The position numbers and the translations under genes are program-made. From Microcystis panniformis FACHB-1757 (GTDB taxonomy: Bacteria > Cyanobacteriota > Cyanobacteriia > Cyanobacteriales > Microcystaceae): a DNA stretch of 64,000 bases. Below are positions 26,438 through 35,004 of the stretch, piece by piece. Position 1 is the stretch's first letter, and the number at the start of each line of letters is the position of its first letter. The notes beneath the pieces are model-generated. The model had not been told where the DNA came from and ran no database searches. It saw only the letters and a list, made by a program, of their open reading frames with translations. The stretch spans positions 3,224,001 to 3,288,000 of the forward strand of contig NZ_CP011339.1 in the NCBI RefSeq assembly GCF_001264245.1, given 5' to 3'.

Positions 26438-27079
26438 CTAAAACTGACTGAAAGTGTCGGCTAATTTATCAGCAATTCCCTCGATCCAAATTTCATCTTG
26501 TTTAGTATAACTGCGCGGCGCATTGGCGGCCAAAATTAACACCCCTTCCTTACCGATGGGTTGACAGATTAAGCCTTGGGTGTTTTCTGGCAAATAGTCA
26601 AACTCGATTTTAGCGGGATATAAATTTAAATTAACTAAATAAACGGCTTTACCGGTTTCTAAAACTCTTTTGATAATATTACTAACTTTAACTTCAGAAT
26701 TCTGGCTTAAGATACCGCGACGTAATAAAACTTTTCCCTGATAATAAACGATCAGAGATTTTGTCACGGTGTTAGTTAAAAGTAAATGGGAAGCCCAAGC
26801 AAGCTCAATTTTAACCTGTTCTGGCAAATCTGGGGCAAATTCCAGACCTTCGCGCCCGATTAATTCCACAGCATCCGGTAAGCGGGGTTGAACTCTTTGC
26901 CAGATTAAACCCACCAAAATTAAAACCCCACTCAAAATCACTCCCATCACATCCGAACGCGCTTGCGATGGGGTTAAATCGGCAGTGGCAAAACGATTAA
27001 ACATTAATACCGTACCCCCGACGATGCCGGCGAACAGGGGTAACAGTCTTAAAATACGATTGGGATCAGCTGGTGCCAT
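26438..27079 (-). CDS. CCB2/CCB4-like cofactor assembly protein of complex C
   Basis: A 213-residue protein with two N-terminal hydrophobic helices (LRLLPLFAGIVGGTVLMF and VMGVILSGVLILVGLIW) followed by a GAF-like soluble domain ending DKLADTFSQF. The arrangement matches cyanobacterial homologues of CCB2/CCB4, which help attach heme c-i to cytochrome b6. It follows rpaB by 9 bases on the same strand, so the two are probably cotranscribed. Assignment rests on recall of layout; moderate confidence. Confidence 0.6.
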   Translation of the reverse strand: MAPADPNRILRLLPLFAGIVGGTVLMFNRFATADLTPSQARSDVMGVILSGVLILVGLIWQRVQPRLPDAVELIGREGLEFAPDLPEQVKIELAWASHLLLTNTVTKSLIVYYQGKVLLRRGILSQNSEVKVSNIIKRVLETGKAVYLVNLNLYPAKIEFDYLPENTQGLICQPIGKEGVLILAANAPRSYTKQDEIWIEGIADKLADTFSQF

Positions 27080-27088
27080 AGCTGAGAA

Positions 27089-27817
27089 CTATTCCTCGTC
27101 TAGTTCTAAAATCCGCTGGAAAAGATAGCCTGTACCTCTAGCGGTGAGAATTAACTCAGGATTGCTGGGATCATCCTCTAATTTGGCTCGTAAACGGGAA
27201 ATATGCACATCTACCACCCGCGTATCCACATGACGTTCGGGGGTATAACCCCAAACTTCCTGAAGGATTTCCGAGCGGGAAAAAGCTTCTCCCGATCGAC
27301 TGACCAATAATTCCAGTAAACTAAATTCCATACCAGTCAGACGGATGCGTTCATCCCCCTTATAAACTTGGCGTTTATTGGTATCGATTTTAATGGAACC
27401 AATATGAATCACACCGGAACTAGGAATCCCCGGAGCGCCATTTTTCTCTACCCGACGCAACACCGAACGAATCCGCGCCTCGAGTTCTTTGGGAGAAAAA
27501 GGTTTAACTACATAGTCATCCGCGCCCAATTCTAGCCCGGTAATTCGATCGGCCACATCGCCCAAAGCGGTTAACATAATGATAGGAATATCCGATTCTT
27601 TGCGGAGTTCCTGACAGACACCGTAACCGTCTAATTTCGGCATCATCACATCCAAAACCACTAAATCGGGTTCGGCGGTGCGGAAGGTTTCTAAAGCTTC
27701 CTCTCCGTCGGCGGCGGTGACGACTTCATAACCAATCATCGACAAACGAGTCTCTAAGATACGACGGATGCTGGCTTCATCATCAACAACGAGAATTTTT
27801 TCCTTTTGGTTCTCCAA
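27089..27817 (-). CDS. rpaB: OmpR-type response regulator RpaB
   Basis: A 242-residue response regulator controlling high-light genes and, in other cyanobacteria, phycobilisome energy transfer; it binds HLR1 sites and is phosphorylated by NblS/Hik33. Receiver domain: VVDDEAS, phospho-acceptor Asp in LVVLDVMMPKLDG, TALGD and Lys in VVKPF. The C-terminal winged helix has VWGYTPERHVDTRVVDVHIS and GTGYLF. I chose a TTG start giving MENQKEKILVVDDE, as in known RpaB; a GTG at 27829 would overlap the AAGGAG that more plausibly serves as ribosome-binding site. Confidence 0.92.
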   Translation of the reverse strand: MENQKEKILVVDDEASIRRILETRLSMIGYEVVTAADGEEALETFRTAEPDLVVLDVMMPKLDGYGVCQELRKESDIPIIMLTALGDVADRITGLELGADDYVVKPFSPKELEARIRSVLRRVEKNGAPGIPSSGVIHIGSIKIDTNKRQVYKGDERIRLTGMEFSLLELLVSRSGEAFSRSEILQEVWGYTPERHVDTRVVDVHISRLRAKLEDDPSNPELILTARGTGYLFQRILELDEE

Positions 27818-28050
27818 CTGAATTAACACTCCTTAGTTAAATAGTGTGATGAATTTTAAAGTTAAATAACGAGCGTTCCTGTTTATAGAATATCCTTTGG
27901 CCGTTATCATTAAGCCTAAATTTCCTATTTTATTTCTTTTATGACAATTATCAATAACTTTAGGGTCTTCCTTCCCCCCTATCATACTTAATTAAATTTG
28001 ACAAGAGAATTGATCCTCAAACCGCTTTTCTTCAACTTTTCTTAAAAAAC

Positions 28051-29577
28051 ATGGCGAAATCGCGAACAATATATATCTGTAGCGCTTGTGGGGCGGAATC
28101 TCCCCAATGGTTGGGAAAATGCCCCAGTTGTGACACCTACGGGACGCTAGAAGAACAAGTGATGGCTGGTGGCAATAATCCGGCGGGAAATCGCCCAGGA
28201 TGGCAAAATAGTCGCCCAAATAACGGCAAAGGACAACGCAACCCGCAACCGCGCATCTCGGTGCGCTTCTCGGAAATTACCCAGTATGAACAGGAACGTT
28301 TTCCCTCTGGTTACGGGGAATTCGATCGCGTTCTCGGTGGTGGCATTGTTCCCGGTTCTCTTGTACTAATCGGCGGCGATCCGGGTATCGGCAAATCGAC
28401 GCTTTTACTGCAAGTTACCAACCAACTCGCCCAAAGATTACCGCGCATCCTCTACGTTTCCGCCGAAGAATCGGGACAACAGATTAAACTGCGGGCTGCC
28501 CGTTTGGGGGTGGGAGTGGTTCCCGTGGAGTCGGAAAATAACGGCAATGGCAAGGAGAACAAAGCCTCTGAATCAACCGCAGAACTCGATAATCATCTCT
28601 ACGTTTTGCCAGAAACCGATTTAGAGGAAATTTTGCGGGAATTAGAATCTCTACGCCCACAGGTGGCGGTAATTGACAGTATTCAAACTCTTTATTTTGG
28701 CGCGTTAACTTCCGCACCGGGATCCGTCGCCCAAGTTCGCGAATGTACCTCCGCCTTGATGCAGGTAGCAAAACGGGAGAATATTACTTTATTAATTGTC
28801 GGTCATGTGACTAAAGAAGGGGCGATCGCAGGTCCGCGAGTTTTGGAACATTTGGTCGATACGGTGTTATATTTTGAAGGCGATCGCTATGCCTCCCATC
28901 GTCTCTTAAGATCCGTGAAAAACCGTTTTGGGGCAACCCATGAGATCGGTATTTTCGAGATGGTGGACCACGGTTTGGTGGAAGTGGAAAACCCCTCAGA
29001 ATTATTTTTAGGCAATCGCGACGAATTTTCCCCAGGTACGGCGACGGTGGTAGCCTGTGAAGGTACACGCCCGATTGTGGTGGAGTTACAGGCATTAGTT
29101 AGCCCCACCAGCTATGCTTCCCCGCGAAGATCGACTACTGGCATAGAATACAACCGATTACAGCAAATTCTCGCCGTTTTAGAAAAGCGCGTCGGCATTC
29201 CTTTATCGAAATTAGATGCCTATGTTGCCTCCGCAGGAGGGTTGGGAGTGGAAGAACCGGCGGCGGATCTGGGAGTTGCGATCGCTGTTGTCGCTAGTTT
29301 TCGCGATCGAGTCGTGGATCCGCGCACAGTCTTAATCGGGGAAGTGGGATTAGGCGGACAAGTGCGCTTAGTGTCGCAAATGGAACTAAGATTAAAAGAA
29401 GCGGCTAAATTGGGCTTTAAACGGGCGATTGTCCCTAGAGGTCAAGTTTATCCCGAAGATGTGGGCTTAGAAATTGTTCCAGTCGGCAAGGTAATCGAGG
29501 CAATTGTCGCCGCAATCCCCCCCCAGCAGCGCTTTGGGGAAGATATAGAAGACGAGGAAGGGGAAGGGCAAGAATAA
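28051..29577 (+). CDS. radA: DNA repair protein RadA (Sms)
   Basis: A 508-residue RecA-like branch-migration helicase in recombinational repair. An N-terminal four-Cys zinc finger (CSACGAESPQWLGKCPSCD), Walker A GGDPGIGKST, the RadA-specific KNRFG motif (KNRFGATHEIGIF) and a C-terminal Lon-protease-like domain (LDAYVASAGGLGVEEPAADL ... IGEVGLGGQVR) are in the expected order. Two low-complexity inserts (GGNNPAGNRPGWQNSRPNN and a segment ENNGNGKENKASES) and an acidic tail are lineage features. Confidence 0.96.
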   Translation: MAKSRTIYICSACGAESPQWLGKCPSCDTYGTLEEQVMAGGNNPAGNRPGWQNSRPNNGKGQRNPQPRISVRFSEITQYEQERFPSGYGEFDRVLGGGIVPGSLVLIGGDPGIGKSTLLLQVTNQLAQRLPRILYVSAEESGQQIKLRAARLGVGVVPVESENNGNGKENKASESTAELDNHLYVLPETDLEEILRELESLRPQVAVIDSIQTLYFGALTSAPGSVAQVRECTSALMQVAKRENITLLIVGHVTKEGAIAGPRVLEHLVDTVLYFEGDRYASHRLLRSVKNRFGATHEIGIFEMVDHGLVEVENPSELFLGNRDEFSPGTATVVACEGTRPIVVELQALVSPTSYASPRRSTTGIEYNRLQQILAVLEKRVGIPLSKLDAYVASAGGLGVEEPAADLGVAIAVVASFRDRVVDPRTVLIGEVGLGGQVRLVSQMELRLKEAAKLGFKRAIVPRGQVYPEDVGLEIVPVGKVIEAIVAAIPPQQRFGEDIEDEEGEGQE

Positions 29578-29622
29578 CGGTACAATGCTAAAAAAGATTA
29601 AATTACTTGGGAGATTTTCACC

Positions 29623-29724
29623 ATGTCTGTGTTAGCTGTTGCTGCTTTAGCGGGTTATCTGATCGTTTTTACCGGAATTGCCCTCGGTCTCTTTTTCGGT
29701 CTGCGCTCCGCTAAAATTATCTAG
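29623..29724 (+). CDS. petL: Cytochrome b6-f complex small subunit, PetL-like
   Basis: A 33-residue single-helix protein: MSVLAVAALAGYLIVFTG then IALGLFFGLRSAKII. It has a GGGAGA ribosome-binding site 9 bases before ATG. The short length, one membrane helix and the ending G-L-R-x-x-K-I-I fit cyanobacterial PetL (subunit VI, usually ending GLRxIKLI), which stabilises the b6f dimer at the periphery. Other tiny thylakoid proteins are possible. TACAAT about 38 bases upstream may be a -10 element. Confidence 0.6.
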   Translation: MSVLAVAALAGYLIVFTGIALGLFFGLRSAKII

Positions 29725-29796
29725 TATATAAACAGGAAAAAAGCTTTAGTGATCGGTTTAACTGGTCACTATTGCCAATTCTAGGGGAAATAAAAA

Positions 29797-30252
29797 ATGA
29801 CTGTTATTCTAGACTTAAAAACTCTCTACGAAATTGATGATTCTCTCTGGTTAGAAGAAACTATCGAACTGCTCAAGGCTAAAAATTTTGAAGCGCTAGA
29901 CTTAGAAAACTTGCTCGAGGAGTTAGAAGACTTGGGGAACGAAAAAAGGTTTCGTGTTGCTAGTTTTTTACAGCAAATTATTAGACATTGTTTATTATTA
30001 CAATTTTGGATAAGCGAGAGAGATTATAATCAGGCTCATTGGCAAGCAGAGATAGTTAGTTTTAAAGATCAACTAAAACGTTATTTAACCACAAATCTTC
30101 GTAAATATCTAGAACAGGAATTTGAGCAAATTTACTTTGAGTCCGTGCGATATGTTCGTCAAAAAACCGATAATAAAGTCAACTTTCCCGATACTTGTCC
30201 CTACAGTTTAGAAGAACTTCTCGATCCTAATTGGCTACCACCTTACGAATAA
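29797..30252 (+). CDS. DUF29 family protein, tandem copy 1
   Basis: A 151-residue DUF29 protein: YEIDDSLWLEETIELLKAKN, LEELEDLGNEKRFRVASFLQ, HCLLLQFW, and C-terminal DTCPYSLEELLDPNWLPPYE. Helical, acidic, function unknown; DUF29 genes are multiplied in cyanobacteria. First of four tandem paralogues, each ended by the same WLPPYE and reinitiated 11 bases later at an AAAGGAG site. Confidence 0.85.
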   Translation: MTVILDLKTLYEIDDSLWLEETIELLKAKNFEALDLENLLEELEDLGNEKRFRVASFLQQIIRHCLLLQFWISERDYNQAHWQAEIVSFKDQLKRYLTTNLRKYLEQEFEQIYFESVRYVRQKTDNKVNFPDTCPYSLEELLDPNWLPPYE

Positions 30253-30263
30253 AGGAGACGATA

Positions 30264-30719
30264 ATGACTGTTATTCCCGACTTAAAAACTCTCTACGAAA
30301 TTGATGATTCTCTCTGGTTAGCAGAAACTATAGAACTGCTCAAGGCTAAAAATTTTGACGCTTTAGATTTAGACAATTTAATCGAGGAGTTAGAAGATTT
30401 GGGAAACGAAAAAAAGTTTCGTGTTGCCAGTTTATTAGAGCAAATTATTAGACATTGTTTATTATTACAATTGTGGACAGGTGAACGAGAATATAATCAG
30501 GATCACTGGGAGTTAGAAATAGTCAACTTTCAAATTCAGCTAAAAAGAGGCTTAACCACCAATCTCCGTAATTATTTACAAAATGAATTAACTAACATTT
30601 ATGAAGATGCAGTTTTCTTTGTGCGGAAAAAGACAAAGAATAAAGTTATTTTACCTGATACTTGTCCCTACAGTTTAGAAGAACTTCTCGATCCCAATTG
30701 GCTACCACCATACGAATAA
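30264..30719 (+). CDS. DUF29 family protein, tandem copy 2
   Basis: A 151-residue paralogue of copy 1 (MTVIPDLKTLYEIDDSLWLA). The ends are almost identical between copies while the middle (ELEIVNFQIQLKRGLTTNLR and YEDAVFFVRKKTKNKV) diverges, the pattern expected when conserved ends recombine. Start chosen at ATG 30264 after AAAGGAGACGATA; the open frame extends back into copy 1 but that is the shared tail. Function unknown. Confidence 0.85.
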   Translation: MTVIPDLKTLYEIDDSLWLAETIELLKAKNFDALDLDNLIEELEDLGNEKKFRVASLLEQIIRHCLLLQLWTGEREYNQDHWELEIVNFQIQLKRGLTTNLRNYLQNELTNIYEDAVFFVRKKTKNKVILPDTCPYSLEELLDPNWLPPYE

Positions 30720-30730
30720 AGGAGATGATA

Positions 30731-31289
30731 ATGACTGTTATTCCCGACTTAAAAACTCTCTACGAGATTGATGATTCCCTCTGGTTGGAAGAAACTATCG
30801 AACTCTTAAAAGCGAAGAGATTTGACGCTTTAGATTTAGATAATTTAATCGAGGAGTTAGAAGATTTGGGTAACGAAAAAAAGTTTCGGGTTGCTAGTTT
30901 TTTGCAGCAAATTATTCGTCATGCTTTGTTACTGCAATTTTGGACAGGGGAAAGAGAATATAATCAAAGTCATTGGGAATCAGAACTGGTAAATTTTCAA
31001 GATCAATTAAATACCTAAGTACCTAGGCAAAATTAATTACACATATCTAACCCCCCTTTGCCTCTTGCCTCTTGCCCTTTGCCTTTCTTCACTAGGAAAT
31101 TTATTTTGCACGACTACTTACCTAACGGCAAGTTTACGGAAATATTTAGAACAAGAATTTGATAATATTTATTATAAGGCAATCCGTTATGTGAGAAAAA
31201 AGACAACAAATCAAGTTACTTTCCCTAATACTTGTCCCTACAGTTTAGAAGAACTTCTCGATCCTAATTGGCTACCACCTTACGAATAA
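30731..31289 (+). pseudogene. DUF29 family protein, tandem copy 3, split by a MITE
   Basis: The first 95 codons run to QDQLNT and then hit a stop created by a 101-bp MITE (31018-31118). Removing the MITE and one TA restores NTYLTASLRKYLEQEFDNIY without loss and gives a full-length DUF29 protein ending LDPNWLPPYE. So the gene was intact until one insertion. A secondary open frame at 31065 is the downstream half plus MITE sequence. Confidence 0.88.
31018..31118. mobile_element. 101-bp TA-flanked MITE, copy 2
   Basis: Starts AGTACCTAGGCAAAATTAAT and ends with the complement of AGTAGTCGTGCAAAATAAAT; TA at 31016-31017 and 31119-31120. Inserted in a DUF29 gene; the empty-site frame is recovered exactly. 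Confidence 0.92.
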
Positions 31290-31300
31290 AGGAGACGATA

Positions 31301-31759
31301 ATGACTGTTATTCCCGACTTAAAAACTCTCTACGAGATTGACGATTCTCTCTGGTTAGAAGAAACCATTGAACTCTTGAAGAATAAAAAATATGAAGCTT
31401 TAGACTTAGAAAACTTAATCGAGGAGTTAGAAGACTTGGGAAACGAGAAGAAGTTTCGTGTTGCTAGTTTTTTACAGCAAATTATCAGACATTGTTTATT
31501 ATTACAATTTTGGACAGTCAAGAGAAAATATAATCGTAGTCATTGGCGCTCAGAAATTGTCAATTTCAAAAACCAGATCGATACTTATTTAACTAATAAT
31601 CTCCGTAATTATCTCACTCAAGAATTACCTCGTATTTACCAGAAAGCCTTAAATTATGTTAGAGAAAAAACCGATAATCAAGTTAGTTTTCCTGGGGAAT
31701 GTCCCTACAGTTTAGAAAATCTCCTTGATCTCGATTGGTTCCCTCCGGAAAATGAATAA
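31301..31759 (+). CDS. DUF29 family protein, tandem copy 4
   Basis: A 152-residue paralogue with MTVIPDLKTLYEIDDSLWLE at the start, more basic in the middle (VKRKYNRSHWRSEIVNFKNQ) and a diverged end ECPYSLENLLDLDWFPPENE. Start at ATG 31301 after AAAGGAGACGATA. Its stop lies 13 bases before the next gene's ATG, so the UPF0104 gene may belong to the same transcript. Confidence 0.85.
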   Translation: MTVIPDLKTLYEIDDSLWLEETIELLKNKKYEALDLENLIEELEDLGNEKKFRVASFLQQIIRHCLLLQFWTVKRKYNRSHWRSEIVNFKNQIDTYLTNNLRNYLTQELPRIYQKALNYVREKTDNQVSFPGECPYSLENLLDLDWFPPENE

Positions 31760-31772
31760 AGGAAAAAACGAA

Positions 31773-32681
31773 ATGCTGAAAAAGTTTCTACGTTGGCTGA
31801 TTATTGGGGGAACCTTATTTTTTGTTCTCAGTAACCTTAAAAATAACTGGGATAACGTCACCTCAGTTAGAATTGAAAATCATGGCTGGTTATTTCTTTT
31901 CTTGGCACTTGTAACCACAGTTATCGCTCAAATTTGGGCAGGATGGGTGTGGACATGGATACTCAAAAGCTATCAACAACCGATTAAAACCTCCACAGGA
32001 ATTGGGATCTATATGATTACCAATTTAGGAAAATACCTACCCGGTAATATCGGACACTTTTATGCTCGCATTGTGGCAATTAATAAAGCAGGAAGTGATT
32101 GGGGAACCGCTAGTTTAAGCGTTTTATTAGAACTTTTATTACTGGTGTGTGCAGCCTTAGCCATAGCAGTTATTGGTAGTGGTTTAGGTTGGATGAAATC
32201 TAGCTCAAGTCTAGGGATACAGATATTAGTTTTAGGATTAATTTTAATCGGCATTCATCCCAAATTTTTAAATTATCCTCTCAAAATCCTTAGCCAAAAG
32301 AAAAAGATTGCTCAAGAACCTGTTTATCTAACTAAATATCCTCTCGTCCCTCTCTTGGGTGAAACTGGATTTTTATTGTGGCGCGGTGCGGGTTTTATTT
32401 TAGCTTGGATGGTGTTAAAAATGATCACACCCGCTCAGATTTTACCCCTCTTAGGAACCTTTAGTTTTGCCTGGTTATTGGGTTTAGTTGTCCCCGGAGC
32501 GCCGGGGGGATTAGGAGTTTTTGAAGCCACAGCGATCGCACTTTTAGACACAGAAAAATTTCCCGCCGCTAACGTACTTGTCACCGTTGCTATCTATCGT
32601 TTAATTAGCATTCTCTCCGAAGTCATTGCCGCCGGAATCGGGACAAAATTAGTTAAAGATAAAGCCAAGTTTTTTAGTTAG
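31773..32681 (+). CDS. UPF0104 / lysylphosphatidylglycerol synthase TM-region family membrane protein
   Basis: A 302-residue integral membrane protein with about eight hydrophobic helices. Family marks are TNLGKYLPGNIGHFYARI after the third helix and LGLVVPGAPGGLGVFEATA near the end, as in UPF0104 / flippase-like proteins related to the membrane half of MprF. A lipid-flipping or lipid-linked transport role is inferred. Start MLKKFLRW is preferred because AAAGGA lies 9 bases before it; earlier in-frame ATGs overlap the DUF29 gene end. Confidence 0.8.
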   Translation: MLKKFLRWLIIGGTLFFVLSNLKNNWDNVTSVRIENHGWLFLFLALVTTVIAQIWAGWVWTWILKSYQQPIKTSTGIGIYMITNLGKYLPGNIGHFYARIVAINKAGSDWGTASLSVLLELLLLVCAALAIAVIGSGLGWMKSSSSLGIQILVLGLILIGIHPKFLNYPLKILSQKKKIAQEPVYLTKYPLVPLLGETGFLLWRGAGFILAWMVLKMITPAQILPLLGTFSFAWLLGLVVPGAPGGLGVFEATAIALLDTEKFPAANVLVTVAIYRLISILSEVIAAGIGTKLVKDKAKFFS

Positions 32682-32947
32682 CTTAAGAATATTATTCGGG
32701 TGTGTTAGCCCAATGTAACGCACCCAGAAGAAAAGTTTTGATCATTGTTAAGCGAAGATAATTTTCTCAACTCCTATCTATCTCCTGACTTGAAAGAGGG
32801 TGTGGGGTGTGGGGTGTAGGGAAGGAAACCTCTTTCATCTGTGGGGGTGAAAAATTTTTCATCGGGACTGACTCCTAAATTCTGATGTAATATTAGGATC
32901 AATAATCAGCAAAAATATGGATACTCCCACCTAGAGAGGCCGAAAAA

Positions 32948-33798
32948 ATGACGATTGCCAAAAGCGACGAAACTGCCACCTCTCCGGCACTGATAGAAGA
33001 AGATTTCGAGGACTTCTGGGAACCCCCCCACCCCCCACAGACTTAATTTTTGATGATGGTGAACCCTTGGAAAGCAACCGACACCGCATTGCCATGAATG
33101 TCCTGATTCGCTCCCTACAGCAGGGTTATGGCGAACGAGACGACTTCTACACTGGTGGCAATATGTTTATTTATTTCAGCCGCGAACAGGCGAAAAATCG
33201 CGATTTTCGCGGGCCAGATTTCTTTGCTGTCCTCAATGTCGATGGCACGAGAGAGCGACAGGGTTGGGTAATTTGGGAAGAAGAGGGACGTTATCCTGAT
33301 GTTATCGTGGAATTAACCTCTCCTAGTACCGCTAAGACTGATAAAGTGCGAAAAAAGGCAATTTATGAGGGAACCTTCCGCACGCCGGATTATTTCATCT
33401 ACGATCCTTTTGATGGCAATTCTTTACAAGGATGGCATTTAGGGGCCGACCAACGTTACCATTCTTTAGAACGAAACGAGCGCGGCTGGTTATGGTGCGA
33501 AACCTTAGGCTATTGGTTGGGAACTTGGGAGGGTACTATTGACCGAGAAACGGCAATCTGGGCCAGATTTTATGACTCGGAAGGCAATTTAATCCCCTTG
33601 CCAGAAGAAGCAGCACAGGAGCAAGCAGCTGCAGCACAGGAGCAAGCAGCTGCAGCACAGGAGCAAGCGGCCGCAGCACAGGAGCAAGCGGCCGCAGCAC
33701 AGGAGCAATTAAATGCTACTCAGCAAGCTCTGGAAGCGGAAAGACAGCGTTCTCAACGGCTGGCGGCTCGTTTGCGAGAAATGGGGATAGACTTGTAG
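32948..33798 (+). CDS. Uma2 family endonuclease-like protein (frameshift in C run)
   Basis: Uma2 proteins are PD-(D/E)XK-fold putative nucleases expanded in cyanobacteria. The frame from ATG 32948 (MTIAKSDETATSPALIEEDF) breaks in a C7-A-C6 tract; one extra C restores PPTDLIFDDGEPLESNRHRI and a 283-residue protein. Core motifs: RGPDFFAVLNVD, PDVIVELTSPSTAKTDKVRKK (E...K active-site pair) and YEGTFRTPDYFIYDPF. The C-terminus has four-plus heptad repeats AAQEQAA (33607-33710) then a coiled coil. A -1 base call in the C tract or phase variation are both possible. Confidence 0.82.
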
Positions 33799-34073
33799 TA
33801 CAAGTGTAACGAATGTTCGGGGTGGGGAGATGGGGAAATGACCTGATGGGGAGCTTTTTGCCTGACTGACGGGCAGATTTTCAACACAATCAGTGGTCGT
33901 GCCAAATTAATTTCCTCAACCTTGAGGAGAAATTCTGTCAACTTCGATCAAAAGCCGCGTAAATTCTGTATTTTCTCTGAAAGTCTTATACATAGCTTTT
34001 AAAATTGTGATCGTAGCGGTAGGCTAATTCAGATCAATTAAACTTCTTCCTCACTCCCGACTTTGTTAGTACC

Positions 34074-34694
34074 ATGAAACCTAACTCTGGCCTTAAACGG
34101 TTATTATCCCTGATATCTGCCGTTTCTTGTAGTTCCCTCTTGATTTTATCCCCTCTAGCCCAGAGAGCGCAAGCAGACGATATTACGGATGCCCTAGAAG
34201 CGGTAATTGAATATACGGCTCAATTACACCAGATCAATTTTAAGTATTTGTTAAGCAATGGGCCGATAACCACTCCCTGCGGCGTAATTTCCCTAGCGGC
34301 TTTCTGCACTGTAGATAATACAGTCTATGTCAATCTCAAGCAAGTTACTGGTATTAGCGATAATCCTCTATTTCCCCTTTACGCCGTCGCTCATGAGGCC
34401 GCTCACGCTGTTCAGTGGAATCGGGGTATTGGTGGCATCGATGAAGGTGGAATGAGCATCGGCATTGAATTACAGGCCGATTGTCTAGCCGGAGATACCC
34501 TTTCCTGGTTATTTACCGAAGCGAGAGGTTTATCCAAACAGGATTATATAATAGCAGGAAAACTTCTAGCGGAAGCGGCCTCGGAAGTGGGCGATTTTGA
34601 AGCTCCTAATCGCTCCCACGGCACACCACAACAGCGAGGTGATTCGGTCCTGCAAGGATTCTACGGGGAAAATCATGAAGCCTGTATGCGTTAG
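34074..34694 (+). CDS. Secreted putative zinc metallopeptidase (YpfJ-like)
   Basis: A 206-residue protein with a signal peptide (MKPNSGLKRLLSLISAVSCS, cleavage near AQADD). The zinc motif HEAAH (HExxH type) lies in YAVAHEAAHAVQW, and IELQADCLAGDTLSWLF matches the conserved ELQADC third-ligand region of YpfJ-type neutral zinc metallopeptidases. A disulfide is possible between Cys in TTPCGV and AAFCTV. Shorter than typical YpfJ. Periplasmic or exported peptidase is inferred; substrate unknown. Confidence 0.72.
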   Translation: MKPNSGLKRLLSLISAVSCSSLLILSPLAQRAQADDITDALEAVIEYTAQLHQINFKYLLSNGPITTPCGVISLAAFCTVDNTVYVNLKQVTGISDNPLFPLYAVAHEAAHAVQWNRGIGGIDEGGMSIGIELQADCLAGDTLSWLFTEARGLSKQDYIIAGKLLAEAASEVGDFEAPNRSHGTPQQRGDSVLQGFYGENHEACMR

Positions 34695-34745
34695 CTAACA
34701 CTCAAGGCTTTATTTCCCCTAGAATGCCTAAAAAAGCCTAAAAAA

Positions 34746-34916
34746 CTACTGTAACCCTAACCAAGATAGCAGACCTTGGCCAGTTAGATACTCAATCAAC
34801 AGGGTGATCACAAAACCAATCATAGCGGCTCTACCGTTGAGGCGCTCGGCATAGTCATTAAAACCAAATTTGGGATCTTCTAATTTGGGGGTTTGAGTCG
34901 GTTGTGGTTCAGTCAT
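34746..34916 (-). CDS. High-light-inducible (Hli/SCP) chlorophyll-binding protein
   Basis: A 56-residue one-helix protein: MTEPQPTQTPKLEDPKFGFN, then DYAERLNGRAAMIGFVITLL and IEYLTGQGLLSWLGLQ. The ExxNGRxAMxGF signature is the chlorophyll a/b-binding helix of Hli/Scp proteins, which bind chlorophyll and carotenoid and protect photosystem II assembly under high light. Two TTTACA motifs (34921-34926 and 34932-34937) just upstream resemble half-sites of the RpaB-binding HLR1 element, but period 11 and closeness to the ATG weaken this. rpaB itself is encoded about 7 kb away. Confidence 0.92.
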   Translation of the reverse strand: MTEPQPTQTPKLEDPKFGFNDYAERLNGRAAMIGFVITLLIEYLTGQGLLSWLGLQ

Positions 34917-35004
34917 GATCTTTACAGTCCGTTTACATTTCTTTACTATTCTAGCGGAGTTAGAAGTTAGGTTGTAACTAATTTCTAACTCCTCTCTATT
35001 TGCC

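Noticed and set aside
34921..34938. HLR1 (RpaB-binding) site as a stand-alone feature
   Set aside because: Period of the TTTACA halves is 11 rather than 10 and it lies 5-22 bases before the ATG; kept only as a remark on the hli gene.
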